From Segatella copri (lineage in GTDB: Bacteria; Bacteroidota; Bacteroidia; Bacteroidales; Bacteroidaceae): a stretch of DNA of 64,000 bases. The stretch lies in the NCBI RefSeq assembly GCF_026015295.1, contig NZ_JAPDUW010000001.1, positions 2,937,501 through 3,001,500 of the forward strand, in the 5' to 3' direction. Position 1 is the stretch's first letter. Each line of letters opens with the position of its first letter. A program made the translations under genes and the position numbers. Under the pieces are notes generated by a model, which saw nothing but the letters and a program-made list of their open reading frames with translations, searched no databases and was not told the DNA's origin. Below are positions 46,036 through 55,063 of the stretch, in pieces.

Positions 46036-47694
46036 ATGAAAAGAATAATTAGTCTCTATACATTCTGCATGCTGACTATAACAATGCATGCCCAATTTAT
46101 GGTGAATGGACACCAAGCAGTATATGACGCATCAACCAATACTTATCTCATCAGTATTGGGGAAGAAAGTTTTCAAACTGACTTTCAATCAGATATTACT
46201 CTAGAAAAAGATTCTCTCTGGACAGAAATATCTATAGATAATATTCCTGTGAATGACAGTTACACCTTTAAGAATATAGAAGGTGGCAAGAAATATTCAC
46301 TGAATGGTAAAAGAAATGAAGTTACCTTTAGTTCATATATTACCTTTACATCTCTCCCTATCATCAACTTAGCGGGAGATTTTGGATATGATTATGCCAA
46401 TGGTAGCATAGAAATCATGCTGCCCACATCAGCAAATAGTGAACATTCTCTCATCAAAGCAAAATGGAGAGGAGAATCCACAAACTATTATGACAGACAT
46501 AAAAGAAACTATAAAATTAAGACACTAAACGAAAAAGGAAAAAGCAAGGATATATCATTCCTTGGACTAAGAGAAGACAACAACTGGATTTTAGATGCAG
46601 GACAAATAGACTTGTTCAGGCTGAGAAACAGAATAGCTACCGAGATATGGCAAGATATGAGCACCAAGCCTTATTATGCAGACAAGGAACCAAAGGCACA
46701 AAGTGCGGTTAATGGAAAAGTAATAGAGGTGATTCTCAACCATCAATATGCAGGAATCTATTCGCTGACAGAAGCTATGGACAGAAAGCAAATGAAACTA
46801 AAAAAATATGATAGCAAAAATCAAGAGTTTCATGGTATGCTTTGGAAAGCCAGCGAATGGGGAAATGCTTTGTTCTGGGGAACAGAAGGTGAATATGACA
46901 ACAACTCAGAAACATGGAATGCCTTCGAGGTAAAATATCCAGATATAGAAGATGTATGTCCTACCGACTACAGCCTACTATATCAGGCTATAGATTTTGT
47001 GGCAACTAGTAATGACGATACTTTCAAATCACAAGTTGCCCAATACTTCGACATTCCTGTTCTTATAGACTATTACATCTTCCTGCAATTTACCAATGCT
47101 GTAGATAATACTGGCAAGAATATGTACTGGGCTATCTATGACCAAGCTCAAGACAAGAAAATGACACTGGCTGTATGGGATTTGGACGCAACAGTAGGCA
47201 GTAATTGGTCTACCAATCCACTTCATCCAGATTATGTTAAGCCAGATAATAACTTAGCCATCATGAACTTTTATATCTATAACAGACTCTTATCACTTAA
47301 TGTTGATGGATTTAAGGAAAAAGTAGCTCTCAGATATAAAGAGTTGAGACAAGACAAATTGAGTTTGAGCGCTTTACTAGATAGATATAATAGCTACTAT
47401 CGGAAGTTAGCTCAAAGTGGCGCAGCCAAAAGAGAAGAAAATAGATGGAGCAAAGATACCGACCTGAATGGTAATGAACTAAACTTTGAGCAGGAAATAT
47501 CATATATCAATCTATGGATAGAAGCTAGATTAGCCTATCTAGACCAATCTTTACTTCCTGCATCTACAGGTATCAATAATACAATTTTAGACTATCAAGC
47601 AAAACAATACATATACAATATACAAGGACAAAGACTAGACAAAATTCCATCACAAGGAGTTTACATTATAAATGGTAAAAAGTATATCAAATGA
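46036..47694 (+). CDS. Secreted CotH-family protein
   Basis: The 552-residue protein has a signal peptide (about 1-19, ending MHA). The CotH kinase-like core spans about 130-480: AKWRGESTNYYDRHKRNYKIK, DNNWILDAGQIDLFRLRNRIATEIW, and NKNMYWAIYD-like GKNMYWAIYDQAQD with MTLAVWDLDATVGSNW. CotH proteins are atypical secreted kinases known from spore coats. The last 35 residues (YIYNIQGQRLDKIPSQGVYIINGKKYIK, seen in parts) look like the short type IX-like tail common in Prevotella. It overlaps the next gene by 4 bases (ATGA). Its place in a glycan cluster is unexplained. Confidence 0.85.
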   Translation: MKRIISLYTFCMLTITMHAQFMVNGHQAVYDASTNTYLISIGEESFQTDFQSDITLEKDSLWTEISIDNIPVNDSYTFKNIEGGKKYSLNGKRNEVTFSSYITFTSLPIINLAGDFGYDYANGSIEIMLPTSANSEHSLIKAKWRGESTNYYDRHKRNYKIKTLNEKGKSKDISFLGLREDNNWILDAGQIDLFRLRNRIATEIWQDMSTKPYYADKEPKAQSAVNGKVIEVILNHQYAGIYSLTEAMDRKQMKLKKYDSKNQEFHGMLWKASEWGNALFWGTEGEYDNNSETWNAFEVKYPDIEDVCPTDYSLLYQAIDFVATSNDDTFKSQVAQYFDIPVLIDYYIFLQFTNAVDNTGKNMYWAIYDQAQDKKMTLAVWDLDATVGSNWSTNPLHPDYVKPDNNLAIMNFYIYNRLLSLNVDGFKEKVALRYKELRQDKLSLSALLDRYNSYYRKLAQSGAAKREENRWSKDTDLNGNELNFEQEISYINLWIEARLAYLDQSLLPASTGINNTILDYQAKQYIYNIQGQRLDKIPSQGVYIINGKKYIK

Positions 47695-48983
47695 GCAATA
47701 ATAGAATCATCAATATCGCAACCATAGCATACTTGGCTTTTCTGCTTATCATTCTAGCCATATTTGGCTATACTCCAACGAATGATACAGATGGATATTT
47801 GGAATATGCCCAAGTATGCCTGCATCAAGGAGAAGCATATCCATGTAGTACTCTTATTAAGGGCACTCCTTTTATATGGAACATTGGCTCCATCAACTTA
47901 ATAGTATTTTCACTTTGGTTGTTTGGTAGTTTCTATCCGATACTTGTTTTGATGTGTATATGTAAAGCTCTGACAGCATGGCTGATAGCCAAAATTGCCC
48001 AATATATAAGCAATGACAAGATAGCCATTGCTACACTCTTTATATATATTCTATATCCCAACAACTGGGGGCAATCCACCACATTGCTTAGTGAAATACC
48101 CATGATATTCTTGGCTTTGCTTTCACTATATATTCTATTGAGCAAAAACAAAGTATACACACTCATCCTTTCGGGCGTTATCATGGCTTGGGCCAACTGG
48201 TTTCGCCCTATAGCAGTACTCTTCATCATTTCCCTATTCATCTATATCCTCCTATTTCAAAGAAAAGAGATATGGAAGAAAAACATTCCTTTCTTAATAG
48301 GATGTGGAAGTATGCTAATATTGTTTGGCACAGAATGCTATCACCGAACAGGCTACTTTGTATATCAATGTGACTCATTCTGGTATAATATGGCAGATGA
48401 TGCCTATAGTGGCGCCACTCCTGATCCACATTTTGGTGAACCTCTCTTCAAAAAAGGCACACCTAGATATATAGAAAATATGCAAGACAAAACTTGTTTT
48501 GAATGTCGTGAGATTTGGAAGCAAAGATGCATACCATGGCTATTGAACCATAAAATGGAATATCTTTCAAAGATTCCATATAGACTATATTATATGTATC
48601 AGAACGACATAGATAATATGGCAGCATTCTTACCCAATAAGCAAAAAGCTGAAGATAACTATATAGTATTACCCTACAGAAATATCATACAAGAAATAGG
48701 CAATCTGAGCAATGCTCAATACCTGGCATTATTATGTACTGTTTATTATTATCTTATCTTACTGACAGCTTTGCTTGGCGGAATTTACGTCATCTATAAA
48801 AAGTTATGGCAACAGGGATTCCTGCCTTTATTTATACCCATATTTGGTACGCTCAGCCTAGTTTTGCTAGTACAGGGCGAAACAAGATTTAAGGCTCCCT
48901 ATATGCCATTTGTCATGATGCTCTCAGCATACTGTATTATGTGGATAAATAGCAAACTCAACAATTATAAGAAAAAACTATAG
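47691..48983 (+). CDS. GT-C-type membrane glycosyltransferase (ArnT/PMT-like)
   Basis: The 430-residue protein has about ten helices. The first loop contains TPTNDTDGYLEYAQVCL, with an acidic pair like the catalytic Asp loop of ArnT/PMT enzymes. NWGQSTTLLSEIPMIFLALLSLYI and ANWFRPIAVLFIISLFIYILL are typical of the PMT_2 type. A large periplasmic part lies at about 225-340. It would transfer a sugar from an undecaprenyl carrier on the periplasmic side. It overlaps the CotH gene by 4 bases. Confidence 0.78.
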   Translation: MSNNRIINIATIAYLAFLLIILAIFGYTPTNDTDGYLEYAQVCLHQGEAYPCSTLIKGTPFIWNIGSINLIVFSLWLFGSFYPILVLMCICKALTAWLIAKIAQYISNDKIAIATLFIYILYPNNWGQSTTLLSEIPMIFLALLSLYILLSKNKVYTLILSGVIMAWANWFRPIAVLFIISLFIYILLFQRKEIWKKNIPFLIGCGSMLILFGTECYHRTGYFVYQCDSFWYNMADDAYSGATPDPHFGEPLFKKGTPRYIENMQDKTCFECREIWKQRCIPWLLNHKMEYLSKIPYRLYYMYQNDIDNMAAFLPNKQKAEDNYIVLPYRNIIQEIGNLSNAQYLALLCTVYYYLILLTALLGGIYVIYKKLWQQGFLPLFIPIFGTLSLVLLVQGETRFKAPYMPFVMMLSAYCIMWINSKLNNYKKKL

Positions 48984-49013
48984 AAAATAGTATCTTTTTC
49001 AAAGAATTATAAC

Positions 49014-49021
49014 TATCTTTG
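49014..49021 (+). promoter_or_regulatory. Internal -7 box directly before a glycosyltransferase gene
   Basis: TATCTTTG, a perfect -7 element, ends 5 bases before the ATG at 49027. No TTTG stands at -33. If it is used, the mRNA would be leaderless or nearly so. The gap of 43 bases to the preceding gene would otherwise suit simple operon read-through. Confidence 0.45.
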
Positions 49022-49026
49022 CATCT

Positions 49027-50019
49027 ATGAAATTGAGCATCATCATACCAGTATATCAAACGCAAGACACTATTGATAGATGTATAGAGAGTATCTTGCA
49101 ACAATCATTCACCGACTATGAGATAATCCTCGTAGACGATGGATCAGATGACGAATGCTCTCTGCTTTGCGACAAATATTCGCAAAAAGATAGGAGAATA
49201 ACTACTATCCATAAGAAAAATGGCGGATTAAGCGATGCTAGAAATACAGGAATCAAGCATTCCAAAGGAAAGTATATCACCTTTATCGACAGCGATGATG
49301 CTATCCAAAACTACACATTGCAAGCATTGATGGACGAAATCAACAAATATCCAGAAACAGATGTTTTGGAATATCCCATTATGGAAAGAATAGGGCATCC
49401 ATACAAAGAACAACTGCTGGCATTCACTCCTCGCAATTACAACAACTGCTGGGAATATTGGCTCAATGAACAAGGATACCTTCATACCTATGCTTGCAAC
49501 AAAATATTCAGAAGATGCTTATTCAAGAACGTCTACTTTCCAAAAGGCAAAACCTTTGAGGATGTACAAACCATCCCCTTTCTAATAGGTCTAATCCCTA
49601 CGGAAGGAACTTTCCAACAGAAAGTAAAGATAAGAGTTACCAACAAAGGCTGCTATCTATATTACTGGAACAATAAGGGAATAACAGCTAGCGCCAAATA
49701 CGAAGATTTGCTAAGTCTATACATAGGACAGAGCATGGCACTTATCCACACATTCAAGACAATAGGTAATCGAGATGATATTATGCAGAAATATCAACTT
49801 TCTATCAACATTTATCTGACGCAGATATTAAATGTTTTGATGGATCTCTTCGAAGTATCGGGAAAATATGAGAATTGTGCTCCACTTATCAAATATACCA
49901 AGTTGATAAATAACAAAGGACTAATCAATTCTCTAAAACTCAAGTTATTATTAATTATAGGATATAAAAGATTATGCAAACTCAACAGACTTATACACAA
50001 GATATACAGGCACCACTAG
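49027..50019 (+). CDS. Family 2 glycosyltransferase
   Basis: The 330-residue GT-A enzyme has SIIIPVYQTQDTIDRCIESIL, ILVDDGSDDECSLLCDKY, GGLSDARNTGIKHSKGKYITFIDSDD with the metal-binding DSDD, and the late KTFEDVQTIPFLI (ED base region). The N-terminus is canonical, so the ATG at 49027 is firm. Its end overlaps the next gene by 46 bases. Confidence 0.92.
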   Translation: MKLSIIIPVYQTQDTIDRCIESILQQSFTDYEIILVDDGSDDECSLLCDKYSQKDRRITTIHKKNGGLSDARNTGIKHSKGKYITFIDSDDAIQNYTLQALMDEINKYPETDVLEYPIMERIGHPYKEQLLAFTPRNYNNCWEYWLNEQGYLHTYACNKIFRRCLFKNVYFPKGKTFEDVQTIPFLIGLIPTEGTFQQKVKIRVTNKGCYLYYWNNKGITASAKYEDLLSLYIGQSMALIHTFKTIGNRDDIMQKYQLSINIYLTQILNVLMDLFEVSGKYENCAPLIKYTKLINNKGLINSLKLKLLLIIGYKRLCKLNRLIHKIYRHH

Positions 50020-50954
50020 TAAGTTTTATCATCACCACTTACAACCTGCCTATCCAATATCTCAAAGAATGCATTGACAGCATTCTCCAGCTCTCACTCA
50101 ATGCCAAGGAGAGAGAAATCATCTTGGTAGATGATGGCAGCGACATCTGTCCGCTCGACGAAATGGCAGAGTACTTGCAGCATATCATCTATCTGCGCCA
50201 ACCTAATCAGGGAGTTAGCGTGGCTCGAAACTATGGTATTCAAATAGCCAAAGGTAACTTTATACAGTTTGTGGATGGTGATGACTATCTGATTCAAACT
50301 GCTTATGAACATTGTCTGGATATCGTTAGATACCACCAACCAGATATAGTTACCTTCAATTTTGCCAATAGCAAGGCTAAAGAGGAAGTTCCCTACGAAC
50401 TCCCTACTCCTATCTCAGGAACGGAATATTTAAATAAGCACAATCTGCACGGATCTGCTTGTTCCTATATATTTAGACACAACATCATCGGTAGCCTCCA
50501 GTTTACTCCAGGCATCGTATATGGAGAAGATGAGGAATTTACCCCTCAGCTGTTCCTGCGTGCCGAAAGAATCTTCAAGATGGATACTGCTGCTTATTTC
50601 TACAGGGAAAACCCAGACTCTGTGAGCCATCAGATAGATAAGGAAATGGTAAATCTGCGCATGAACAATAACCTGCAGGTTATCCTCAAACTGCAAAGCA
50701 AGCTAGATGCCATCCCTGTTGGTGAGCGCCAAGCTCTCAATCGCAGAATAGCTCAACTCACTATGGACTATCTCTACAACAACATCAGGATGAAACATAG
50801 TTTGATAGCCCTCAATAGAACCATAGCTGAACTAAGACAACATGGACTTTATCCACTTCCCGACAAGGATTATACCAAGAAATATACTATGTTCAGAAAG
50901 ATGATAGGTACTTATGTTGGAAGAATAACCCTCTTGTTTTTCATTAAGAAATAA
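49974..50954 (+). CDS. Family 2 glycosyltransferase
   Basis: The 326-residue GT-A enzyme has VSFIITTYNLPIQYLKECIDSIL, ILVDDGSDICPL, NQGVSVARNYGIQIAKGNFIQFVDGDDYL with DGDD, and GIVYGEDEEFTPQLFL. The ATG at 49974 lies within the end of the previous gene (46-base overlap). No other start precedes the conserved VSFIITTYN, so the overlap is real and implies coupling. A 15-residue polar N-terminal extension is the only oddity. Confidence 0.92.
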   Translation: MQTQQTYTQDIQAPLVSFIITTYNLPIQYLKECIDSILQLSLNAKEREIILVDDGSDICPLDEMAEYLQHIIYLRQPNQGVSVARNYGIQIAKGNFIQFVDGDDYLIQTAYEHCLDIVRYHQPDIVTFNFANSKAKEEVPYELPTPISGTEYLNKHNLHGSACSYIFRHNIIGSLQFTPGIVYGEDEEFTPQLFLRAERIFKMDTAAYFYRENPDSVSHQIDKEMVNLRMNNNLQVILKLQSKLDAIPVGERQALNRRIAQLTMDYLYNNIRMKHSLIALNRTIAELRQHGLYPLPDKDYTKKYTMFRKMIGTYVGRITLLFFIKK

Positions 50955-50966
50955 GACTTCGCTGAT

Positions 50967-52112
50967 ATGAAAATACTATTAATGGGAGAATACAGTAATG
51001 TACATGCTACTCTGGCCGATGGACTCCGGAAGCTGGGGCATCAAGTTACTGTAGTATCCAATGGTGACTTTTGGAAGAATTATCCACGAGATTTCAACAT
51101 GGCTCGACGTCCAGGAAAGCTGGGCGGAATCTTACTTTTACTGAAGTTATACACAATTGTGCATAAACTGCGTGGATATGACATCGTGCAACTTATCAAC
51201 CCTATGTTCTTGGAGTTGAAGGCCGAGCGTATCTTCCCTATTTATCGCTATCTGCGCCGTCATAACAAGAAAGTGATATTGGGGGGATATGGCATGGATT
51301 ACTATTGGGTAAAAGTATGTTGCAATGATAAGCCATTGAGATACAGCGATTTTAACATGGGAGAGAAATTGCGCATCACTGCTGATGCTGAAAAAGAAAA
51401 GAAAGACTGGCTGGGTACTGCCAAGGAACGTCTAAACCGCATGATAGCTGAAGACTGCGACGGAATCGTGACAGGACTGTATGAATACTGGGTATGTTAT
51501 CAACCTAGTTTTCCACAGAAAACTACGTTTATCCCATTTCCTATCAAACCGCAATTTATAACTTCAGAAAACAGCAACTCGTATATTCATGTGGAAAATC
51601 ATCAGGTCTTACCATTGGATACTCCCAAGAAGGTAAAACTCTTCATCGGTATCAACAAAAGCAGAAGCGAATATAAGGGCACCGATATCATGCTGAAGGC
51701 TGCACAAGCCATTGCAAAGAAATATCCAGACAAAACGGAACTCCAGATAGCCGAAAACATCCCTTTTGTAGAATATGTAAAAATAATGAATGGAAGCGAT
51801 GCTATACTCGACCAACTCTACAGCTACACACCATCCATGAATCCACTGGAGGCAATGGCAAGAGGAATCATCTGCATAGGTGGCGGAGAACCTGAAAATT
51901 ATGAGATTATACACGAGGATAAACTACGCCCTATCATCAATGTACTTCCTAACTACGAAAGCGTTTACCAAGAACTGGAGCACCTTGTATTGCATCCAGA
52001 ACTTATTCCTTTACTCAAGCAGCAAAGCATCGAATACATCAACAAGCATCACGACTACATCAAGGTTGCTGAAAGATATGAAGCATTCTATCAAAAACTG
52101 CTTATCCAATAA
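50967..52112 (+). CDS. Family 4-type (GT-B) glycosyltransferase
   Basis: The 381-residue protein has start MKILLMGEYSNVHATLADGLRKLGHQV, the typical GT-B N-domain. The C-domain shows VKLFIGINKSRSEYKGTDIMLKAAQ, VEYVKIMNGSDAILDQLYSYTPSMNPLEAMARG, an E-x7-E-like area around SMNPLEAMA, and a C-terminal bridging helix. It closes the glycan cluster; a terminator follows. Confidence 0.88.
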   Translation: MKILLMGEYSNVHATLADGLRKLGHQVTVVSNGDFWKNYPRDFNMARRPGKLGGILLLLKLYTIVHKLRGYDIVQLINPMFLELKAERIFPIYRYLRRHNKKVILGGYGMDYYWVKVCCNDKPLRYSDFNMGEKLRITADAEKEKKDWLGTAKERLNRMIAEDCDGIVTGLYEYWVCYQPSFPQKTTFIPFPIKPQFITSENSNSYIHVENHQVLPLDTPKKVKLFIGINKSRSEYKGTDIMLKAAQAIAKKYPDKTELQIAENIPFVEYVKIMNGSDAILDQLYSYTPSMNPLEAMARGIICIGGGEPENYEIIHEDKLRPIINVLPNYESVYQELEHLVLHPELIPLLKQQSIEYINKHHDYIKVAERYEAFYQKLLIQ

Positions 52113-52156
52113 GGGAAAATAAGAATATCATCAAAGAAAAATGTTGATAAACAAAA

Positions 52157-52193
52157 ATAGAGCATTCAAATCACTTGAACGCTCTATCTTTAT
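52157..52193 (+). terminator. Terminator of the glycan cluster
   Basis: ATAGAGC (52157-52163) pairs with GCTCTAT (52181-52187), extended inside by TTCAA/TTGAA around one mismatch, followed by CTTTATAATT. The rest of the gap up to nadA (52194-52401) is AT-rich with no gene seen. Confidence 0.75.
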
Positions 52194-52401
52194 AATTAGA
52201 TTAAATTTTCTAATATTATTTGTATAAGTAAAAGATGATGAAATGACGTTTCACAACGTCCGTTTGTTTTAACTGATGCAAAGATACGACGATTTTTGTC
52301 TATAAAGTCGTAAATTATACATTTTATGGTAGCGAAATATGATTTTTTCACCCATAAAAAACAATTTTTACCACCAATCTTATAATTTTCACCACATTAT
52401 T

Positions 52402-53403
52402 CTACGATAGTGACAACATCTTTTCTATTGGTTTGACCGCTTTTTTCGCTATTTCAGGAGCCACTTCAACTGTTGGCCAACCAAATTTCAATGCATTGTA
52501 TATCTTCTTGAGCGTATTCATCTTCATATACTCACACTCGTTGCAGCTGCAACCTACTCCACCCTCGCTTACCTCTGGAGGTACGGGATAGAAAATTACG
52601 TTAGGACAATTACGCTCCAGCTCATGCAGGATACCAGCCTCTGTAGCGATAATATACTCCTTGATTTCAGGATGCTCTTGGGCATAATGCAACATGGTGG
52701 CTGTAGAGCCCTTTACATCGGCTACAGCAAGTACTGGTGCCTTGCACTCCAGGTGAGCCATCACAACAGCCTCAGGATGCTTCTGCTTCAGTTTAACTAT
52801 AGCCTCTACAGAGAATTTCTCATGTACATGGCAACCACCGTTCCAAAGCAACATATTGCGGCCTGTAACGCTGTTTATATAGTTACCGAGATTATAGTCT
52901 GGACCAAAGATGATTTTTTCGTTCTGTGGAAAACTGTCAATCACCTTCTTGGCATTACCGCTTGTCACTACACAATCAGTCAGCGCCTTTACTGCAGCCG
53001 TAGTGTTTACATAACTCACAACCTTATATCCTGGATGCTCTTCCTTGTACTTTTTCAAATCCTCAGCCTTACAGCTGTCAGCAAGCGAGCAACCAGCATT
53101 CAAGTCAGGACAGATTACGGTTTTGTCAGGACTCAAGAGTTTGCATGTCTCAGCCATGAAGTGCACGCCACACATAACCATTACCTGGGCATCGGTTTCT
53201 GCAGCTTTACGAGCCAAAGCCAGAGAGTCGCCAACAAAGTCGGCGATGTCCTGAATCTCACCTACCGTATAGTAGTGGGCGAGGATAATAGCATCTTTCT
53301 CCTTGCAAAGCTTTCTGATTTCAGCTTTCAAGTCCAAGGCTTCGTCAACTGGTTCGTCAACGTATCCTTTCTCAATCCATTCTTTTTTCACCATAACATT
53401 CAT
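52402..53403 (-). CDS. nadA: Quinolinate synthase A
   Basis: The 333-residue [4Fe-4S] enzyme condenses iminoaspartate with dihydroxyacetone phosphate in NAD biosynthesis. Signature segments are AIILAHYYTVGEIQDIADFVGDSL, MCGVHFMAETCKLL, DLNAGCSLADSC with C105, HLECKAPV with C220, and GCSCNECEYMKMN (one of C285, C287, C290), which supply the three cluster ligands. No nadB or nadC is adjacent. The start at 53403 has a second Met at residue 4. Confidence 0.96.
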   Translation of the reverse strand: MNVMVKKEWIEKGYVDEPVDEALDLKAEIRKLCKEKDAIILAHYYTVGEIQDIADFVGDSLALARKAAETDAQVMVMCGVHFMAETCKLLSPDKTVICPDLNAGCSLADSCKAEDLKKYKEEHPGYKVVSYVNTTAAVKALTDCVVTSGNAKKVIDSFPQNEKIIFGPDYNLGNYINSVTGRNMLLWNGGCHVHEKFSVEAIVKLKQKHPEAVVMAHLECKAPVLAVADVKGSTATMLHYAQEHPEIKEYIIATEAGILHELERNCPNVIFYPVPPEVSEGGVGCSCNECEYMKMNTLKKIYNALKFGWPTVEVAPEIAKKAVKPIEKMLSLS

Positions 53404-53459
53404 ATTATATTTCTTATTTTTTATTTTTTTTAAAAAAGAATATAGAGATGATGATATGC

Positions 53460-53790
53460 CGTGGATAAGTGGATAACATTCTGCATAAAAACTTGCGTAT
53501 TTCGTTATCCAAGTCTTATTTCAGTTTATCCGCAGAGGCCTTTGAAATCTTTTTCTTGTCTCTTAATGCATTAACCGGTTTATCAACATTTCCCCAATTC
53601 GGTGCAAAGTTAATAAGTTTATATCTTTTTTCGGTCAAAAACTGCGAAAAAGTTTCTAAAAACTTAATAATATCTATGTGGATATCCTCTTTTCGTTGGT
53701 TTGAGATAGGTATGTGTGGATATTTACAAACTTATTAAAAAGTTATTATTGGGGTTTTCCGTACACTTATCCACGCTTTTGTGGAAAACA
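53460..53790. other. Candidate replication origin (DnaA-box cluster)
   Basis: Nine sites match TTATCCACA with at most two mismatches: 53460-53468, 53468-53476, 53677-53685, 53715-53723 and 53780-53788 on the minus strand; 53505-53513, 53526-53534, 53580-53588 and 53767-53775 on the plus strand. An AT-rich stretch (about 53840-53940) that could unwind adjoins them. No gene lies in 53404-53945. The nadA promoter may also lie here: TAACTTTG at 53605-53612 on the minus strand, with the nearest TTTG 23 bases away. Origin function is inferred; dnaA is not in the window. Confidence 0.55.
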
Positions 53791-53825
53791 AAAAAGAGCA
53801 GAAATCCATCAGGATATTCTGCTCT
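53786..53825 (-). terminator. Terminator of the GT9 gene
   Basis: On the minus strand AGAGCAGAATATCC and GGATTTCTGCTCT form an imperfect stem with loop TGAT, followed by TTTTTTGTTTT. It is placed 120 bases after the GT9 stop codon and overlaps the edge of the DnaA-box cluster. Confidence 0.7.
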
Positions 53826-53945
53826 CTGGTCTGAGTTATTTATATGGTAGTTTTTGATTATAGGATTTCCATCTGTTTCTTTCTATTCTATACCTATTTA
53901 TATATAGGTTTCTGATATATTATTATATATAGAAGTTCTGATTCT

Positions 53946-55031
53946 CTATCTTTTGTTCAAAACAGAATCAATTTTTTCTGTTACCAGTTCAGGAGAGATA
54001 TTTTTCATACATGCGAAGTCTCCCCTAGCGCAAGGCTTGTTACCATAGATACTGCAAGGGCGGCAAGGTAAGTCAAGCTGTACGGCATTGGCAGGATCCT
54101 GATGCCAGCCCATGAAACCTGCGTATGGATGGGTAGCTCCCCAGATGCTTACTACAGGAGTGTTTACAAGCGATGCCAAGTGCATATTGGCACTATCCAT
54201 GCTCACCATAACGTGCAGATGACTAATCAGGATGAGTTCCTGTTTCAATCCGTTAAGATGAGAAGAAGCGTTAATGAGCTGTGGATACTTCTCAGCCCAG
54301 TCGTTCATCACTGGTGTTTCGTCTTTGCCTCCACCGAAAAGGAAGATATGAGCGTGTGGATGATTGTGGATAAGTCGCTGGATAACTTTTTCCATCAGTT
54401 GTATCGGATATATTTTTCCCTCGTGTGCAGCGAAGGGAGCAATACCAATCCACGGCTCTGTTATGTGCTTGTCTTCTAGTGAGATAGCATTCTCTCCTAC
54501 TCCGAATACCTCCTGTGGTAAGATACTTAAATCTCCTTGTTTTCCATCCCCATAGATAGATGTGAAATCCATGTGGATAGGATATCCAAGTTGTGCAAAA
54601 ACATCAGCATAGTTTTGGAACGATGTAGGTTGCTGCACAAGTTTTTTACCATTAGAAGCTACCAGCTTGCGTTTTCCCTTGCGATGTTTGTCAATATGTG
54701 CAACCTTGAAGTTATCCAGGTTGAAGCGCATACGCAGATAATCGGAACGCAGCACGCTATGTAAATCGGCAATTGCTGTAAACTGTTTGGCTATCAATCG
54801 GCGATAGAGTGCGTTGAGTCCTTTCACCCCTTTGTATTCCTCCTTGATATCAGCTTCCATAAATCCAACGTTAGGAGCCAAGTCTTCAAAGAAAGGACGG
54901 GCAAAGGGACGACTGAGCACAGTAATTCTTACTTTCGGGTATTGTTTGGCCAAAGATTTAATTACAGGTACGGTCATGGCTACATCGCCCATGGCTGAAA
55001 ATCTAATTACCAGGATATGCTCAGTTTTCAT
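53946..55031 (-). CDS. Family 9 glycosyltransferase (heptosyltransferase-like)
   Basis: The 361-residue GT-B enzyme of LPS core or surface-glycan assembly has ILVIRFSAMGDVAMTVPVIKSLAKQYP at the N-terminus, IADLHSVLRSDYLRMRF, GIAPFAAHEGKIYPIQLMEKVIQ, and the donor-site region VMVSMDSANMHLASLVNTPVVSIWGATHP. The cysteine-rich PCRPCSIYGNKPCARGDFACM segment is usual in these proteins. It lies downstream of the DUF4254 gene, a common Bacteroidota pair, though a hairpin separates them. Confidence 0.92.
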   Translation of the reverse strand: MKTEHILVIRFSAMGDVAMTVPVIKSLAKQYPKVRITVLSRPFARPFFEDLAPNVGFMEADIKEEYKGVKGLNALYRRLIAKQFTAIADLHSVLRSDYLRMRFNLDNFKVAHIDKHRKGKRKLVASNGKKLVQQPTSFQNYADVFAQLGYPIHMDFTSIYGDGKQGDLSILPQEVFGVGENAISLEDKHITEPWIGIAPFAAHEGKIYPIQLMEKVIQRLIHNHPHAHIFLFGGGKDETPVMNDWAEKYPQLINASSHLNGLKQELILISHLHVMVSMDSANMHLASLVNTPVVSIWGATHPYAGFMGWHQDPANAVQLDLPCRPCSIYGNKPCARGDFACMKNISPELVTEKIDSVLNKR

Positions 55032-55044
55032 CGTTTTTTTCTTC

Positions 55045-55063
55045 TATATATAATATAAGGTGA
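55045..55063 (-). repeat. CACCTTATTATATA motif copy in the GT9 leader
   Basis: On the minus strand it reads CACCTTATATTATATATAG, ending 14 bases before the GT9 start codon. It is in sense orientation, like the copies before leuS, permease 2 and the VirE-like gene. Confidence 0.6.

Noticed and set aside
53892..53909. ACCTATTTATATATAGGT considered as another copy of the leader motif
   Set aside because: The core differs (CTATT rather than CTTATT) and it lies in the AT-rich tract beside the DnaA boxes, so similarity may be due to composition.
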